Below are positions 61,047 to 64,000 of a stretch of 64,000 bases of DNA, piece by piece (the stretch's first letter is position 1; the number at the start of each line of letters is the position of its first letter). The notes below the pieces were generated by a model, which did no database searches, had not been told where the DNA came from, and was given only the letters and a program-made list of their open reading frames with translations. The DNA is taken from NCBI GenBank assembly GCA_016715075.1, contig JADKBK010000001.1, positions 248,001 through 312,000 on the forward strand, written 5' to 3'. A program made the position numbers and the translations under genes. The DNA comes from Bacteroidales bacterium. GTDB taxonomy: Bacteria > Bacteroidota > Bacteroidia > Bacteroidales > VadinHA17.

Positions 61047-61877
61047 ATGAAGAAGAACAGATTTTTAACAATAATGCTGAGTATGATTTTAGTACTTTCA
61101 GCAACAGGATTTTCACAGTCTAAAATAACTGTGAAGGGATCCGATACAATGGTTATCCTCGCTCAGAAGTGGGCTGAATTATATATGAAAAGCAATCCCT
61201 CTACTGTCATTCAGGTGACAGGAGGTGGATCAGGTGTCGGAATTACAGCACTTATTAATGGAACAACTGATATCTGCAATGCCAGCAGGCCTATGAAGCA
61301 GACTGAAATAGAAAAGCTTAAAGCCAGGTATAATACTCTTGGTGTTCAGATTCCATGCGCAAAAGACGGAATAACAATATTTCTGAATGAGGCGAACAAA
61401 GTTCAGGAATTATCGATAAAGCAGTTGAGTGACATCTACCAGGGTAAGATAAGGAACTGGAAAGAGCTTGGTGGCAATGATGCAGAAATAAGATTGTATG
61501 GAAGGGAAAACAGTTCAGGAACTTATACTTATTTTCATGATGAGGTTGTAAACGGAGATTATGCAGCAAGTGTTCAGACTTTACCAGGAACAGCAGCTGT
61601 TGTGAATGCGGTTAAGAAAGATGTTAACGGAATTGGTTATGGTGGCGCAGCTTATGCTCAGGGTGTGAAACATGCCAAAGTCAAAAAAGATGATAAAAGT
61701 CCGGCCATTCTTCCTACGCCTGAATCTATCGGTAAAGGTGAATATCCTATAACACGCTTCCTTTATATGTACCTTAGGAACAGGCCTACAGGTGATACAA
61801 AGAAGTATGTAGACTGGATACTCAGCGCAGAAGGACAGATGATTGTTACGGAAGTTGGATACTTTCCATATAAGTAA
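61047..61877 (+). CDS. pstS: Phosphate ABC transporter substrate-binding protein PstS
   Basis: 276 residues with a cleavable signal (FLTIMLSMILVLSATGFSQ). Phosphate-binding segments are TVKGSDTMVILAQKWAELY, VTGGGSGVGITALINGTTDI and GRENSSGTYTYFHDEV. The mature protein binds phosphate in the periplasm for PstCA. It is 54 bases after the porin gene. Confidence 0.94.
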   Translation: MKKNRFLTIMLSMILVLSATGFSQSKITVKGSDTMVILAQKWAELYMKSNPSTVIQVTGGGSGVGITALINGTTDICNASRPMKQTEIEKLKARYNTLGVQIPCAKDGITIFLNEANKVQELSIKQLSDIYQGKIRNWKELGGNDAEIRLYGRENSSGTYTYFHDEVVNGDYAASVQTLPGTAAVVNAVKKDVNGIGYGGAAYAQGVKHAKVKKDDKSPAILPTPESIGKGEYPITRFLYMYLRNRPTGDTKKYVDWILSAEGQMIVTEVGYFPYK

Positions 61878-62049
61878 TATATTTTACAGGAATTTAGGGA
61901 AGGTTTTTTGGGGAATGATCGTTTTGGGTTTAGTTTATCAGGCTTGTCGGTTAATTTTGCTGACAAGTTTGATTTTTTTGAGAATGGATACATAAAAATG
62001 AGAAAATTAAGCATCACAGATCTGTTTCAGAGAAAATTTAAGAATAATA

Positions 62050-63144
62050 ATGCTAAAGTACACTATAGGATTTAATAAACGGAAGTCAGAGGCTCAGGAG
62101 AAACTGGTAGTTTTCAATCAAAAGAAGTTCCGTTTCTCAGACTGGTTTGCCGAGAAGGCTATTAAAGGAGTGGCCTTTCTTTCTATTGCTGTTGTCATCC
62201 TGATCTTTATATTTGTTTTCAGGGAAGCATTTCCGATTTTCAGGATGGATAAAGCCAGTACCGCAACAAATACTGAAGTCCTTGTACAGGAAAGTTACGG
62301 TGGTGCAGAGACTGAAACCGGATCTAGTCCGGTGGAAGACAAACAGGTTGATAATTCAACAGTTACTGCTACCCCGACAGACAGGCCATCCACTACTCTT
62401 CTTTCTAATACATGGATGCCGGTATCAGACAATCCCAGATATGGTATCTGGCCATTATTTCTTGGAACAATGAAGGTCACTCTGATAGCTTTATTATTTG
62501 CCGCTCCTCTCTCCATTCTTGCTGCTATCTACACGGCGATGTTTGCCAAGCCACGAATAAGAGAAATTATCAAACCTGTAATAGAGTTGTTAGCCGGATT
62601 TCCTTCAGTTGTGATAGGCTTTTTTGCCCTGATGGTTATGGCAACGGTTTTTCAGGAGATGTTTGGATATGCCAGCAGGTTAAATGGGTTTGTCGGCGGC
62701 ATTGCCATGGGGCTTGCAGCAATTCCAATAATTTATACACTTACTGAAGATGCTCTTACAGCGGTTCCAAAAACTTATACTGAAGCGAGCCTGGGTTTAG
62801 GTGCAAGTCGCAGACAAACAGCATTTAGTGTTGTCCTGCCAGCTGCTGTCCCCGGAATATTTGCAGCTATTGTTCTTGGCATCGGACGAATATTCGGTGA
62901 GACAATGATCGCACTGATGGCTACAGGGAATGCTGCAATGAGCTCAATAAACCCCTTCGATTCGGTAAGAACATTATCCGCTACAATCGGCGCAGAAATG
63001 GCTGAGGTTGTATTCGGGGATACTCACTACAGTGTTCTGTTTTTTATAGGATCATTACTATTCATATTCACTTTTGCCTTGAACGCCCTGGCTGAATTTT
63101 ATTTTAAGAATATGGTGATAAGACGGTATCAGGCGAAGAAATAA
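62050..63144 (+). CDS. pstC: Phosphate ABC transporter permease PstC
   Basis: 364 residues. After the first membrane helix (VAFLSIAVVILIFIFVFREAF) comes an insert of about 50 residues rich in Ser, Thr and Glu, unusual for PstC. The conserved core then follows (YGIWPLFLGTMKVTLIALLFAAPL, ELLAGFPSVVIGFFAL, EASLGLGASRRQTAFSVVLPAA as the EAA loop, and RIFGETMIALMATGNA). It forms the channel with PstA. Confidence 0.93.
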   Translation: MLKYTIGFNKRKSEAQEKLVVFNQKKFRFSDWFAEKAIKGVAFLSIAVVILIFIFVFREAFPIFRMDKASTATNTEVLVQESYGGAETETGSSPVEDKQVDNSTVTATPTDRPSTTLLSNTWMPVSDNPRYGIWPLFLGTMKVTLIALLFAAPLSILAAIYTAMFAKPRIREIIKPVIELLAGFPSVVIGFFALMVMATVFQEMFGYASRLNGFVGGIAMGLAAIPIIYTLTEDALTAVPKTYTEASLGLGASRRQTAFSVVLPAAVPGIFAAIVLGIGRIFGETMIALMATGNAAMSSINPFDSVRTLSATIGAEMAEVVFGDTHYSVLFFIGSLLFIFTFALNALAEFYFKNMVIRRYQAKK

Positions 63145-63191
63145 CGGTGGGCAGGTAAGCTATGGGTATTAAAGAAGTTTAATGAAGCTAT

Positions 63192-64000
63192 ATGAACAGA
63201 AATATAAAAGATACAGTAGTTGAAGGAATAACAGGAGTCTCAGTTCTGCTTATCATTTTCATTATTGTCTCCATCCTGGCTGTTACAATTGTCGGCGGAT
63301 GGTCAAAACTGAACTGGACATTTCTTTCGGAATTTCCAAAAGACGGAATGACAAGGGGAGGAATTTTCCCGGCAATAGTAGGAACTGCTGCCATGACCCT
63401 AATTATGGCAATCGCAGCCGTCCCCTTTGGTGTGATAACCGCTATATACCTTGCAGAATACGCTAGCGAAAAATCTATAATGGCTAAGACTATCCGGTTT
63501 GCTGTTAAGACCCTGGCTGTCGTTCCATCAATAATTTTTGGTCTCTTTGGATTGGGTTTTTTCATTAGTTTCATAGGAAAGAACATGGATATCCTTCTTT
63601 CCGGAGGTGAACTAAAATGGGGTCAGCCAAATATTTTATGGGCCAGTTTGACTATGGCTCTGCTTACCCTTCCCGTTGTTATTGTTTCCGTTGAAGAAGC
63701 CATCAAAACAATTCCAAGGGAGATGAGGGAAGCCAGTCTTGCTCTCGGAGCTACCAAATGGCAGACTATTAAGAATGTTGTCCTTCCGGGTTCAATATCC
63801 GGAATATTGACCGGAACCATTTTGGCTGTCAGCCGGGGGGCAGGAGAGGTGGCTCCGATACTCTTCACAGGCGCTGCATACTTCCTGTCTGACCTGCCAA
63901 AATCCCTGAGTGATCAGTTTATGTCGCTGGGATACCATATCTACATCATGTCAACACAATCATCTGATGTGGATGCGACACTGCCAATACAGTTTGCAAC
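63192..64000 (+). CDS. pstA: Phosphate ABC transporter permease PstA; 3' end outside the window
   Basis: ATG 63192 opens a frame that stays open to the last base (269 codons plus two bases). It has several membrane helices, FPKDGMTRGGIFPAIVGTA, AVVPSIIFGLFGLGFF, the EAA loop EMREASLALGATKWQTIKNVVLP and AVSRGAGEVAPILFTGAA, all typical of PstA. It follows pstC by 47 bases. A pstB gene would be expected beyond the window. Confidence 0.93.
   Translation, partial: MNRNIKDTVVEGITGVSVLLIIFIIVSILAVTIVGGWSKLNWTFLSEFPKDGMTRGGIFPAIVGTAAMTLIMAIAAVPFGVITAIYLAEYASEKSIMAKTIRFAVKTLAVVPSIIFGLFGLGFFISFIGKNMDILLSGGELKWGQPNILWASLTMALLTLPVVIVSVEEAIKTIPREMREASLALGATKWQTIKNVVLPGSISGILTGTILAVSRGAGEVAPILFTGAAYFLSDLPKSLSDQFMSLGYHIYIMSTQSSDVDATLPIQFA

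Overview
The window looks like a chromosomal segment of an anaerobic member of the Bacteroidota, most likely in or near the Bacteroidales. Evidence for this includes type IX secretion components (a PorP/SprF protein and a DUF5103 plug protein), a complete Na+-NQR operon, menaquinone synthesis by the futalosine route, an alpha/beta-fused 2-oxoacid dehydrogenase E1, several exported glycoside hydrolases, and many -7 elements of the Bacteroidota type (TAnnTTTG). No rRNA, tRNA, CRISPR array, insertion sequence or prophage was recognised. Gene identities come from reading the translated sequence and motifs; no database search was possible.

Layout. 0-6 kb: tandem PPDK-like proteins, the first cut by the window edge, then OsmC, and on the minus strand fabD, folE and queD. 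6-10 kb: a sigma-54 response regulator, a small winged-helix-like protein and a hybrid histidine kinase, then an intergenic region with a candidate structured RNA. 10.7-15.4 kb: mqnB-mqnD, superoxide dismutase, a nitroreductase, an exported protein, a heptamer tandem repeat and proline dehydrogenase. 15.6-21 kb: an ECF sigma factor, a membrane-anchored PKD protein ending in a T9SS type-B-like domain, PorP/SprF, an OmpH/Skp chaperone, a GT2 glycosyltransferase and DivIC/FtsB.

21-30.7 kb is a tungsten-enzyme island. It holds a ThiS/MoaD-like carrier with a ThiF-like adenylyltransferase, diverging from a large aldehyde:ferredoxin oxidoreductase (AOR) family enzyme. These are followed by a WtpABC tungstate/molybdate transporter and moeA, moaA (unusually short), moaC and mogA/moaB. 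Together they could import the metal, build most of the pyranopterin cofactor and use it; moaE is not in the window. 30.8-38.6 kb is a polysaccharide-degradation cluster (GH78-like rhamnosidase, Tat-exported putative hydrolase, beta-propeller protein, acetamidase-like protein), followed by the T9SS plug protein.

40-47.3 kb: nqrABCDEF, apbE (flavinylation) and, on the opposite strand, a Cys-rich small membrane protein that may help mature NQR. 47.3-52.3 kb: the E1 fusion, a PEPCK/HPr-kinase-like P-loop protein with a small partner, and YqgE. 52.4-59.7 kb: housekeeping genes (holA, AMP nucleosidase, a Nudix-repeat fusion, yedF-selD) separated by at least six palindromic repeats. Two genes here are broken: AMP nucleosidase by an apparent one-base frameshift, and a lipoprotein glycoside hydrolase by an in-frame TAA. 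59.7-64 kb: a phosphate-uptake operon (OprP-like porin, pstS, pstC, pstA cut by the window end).
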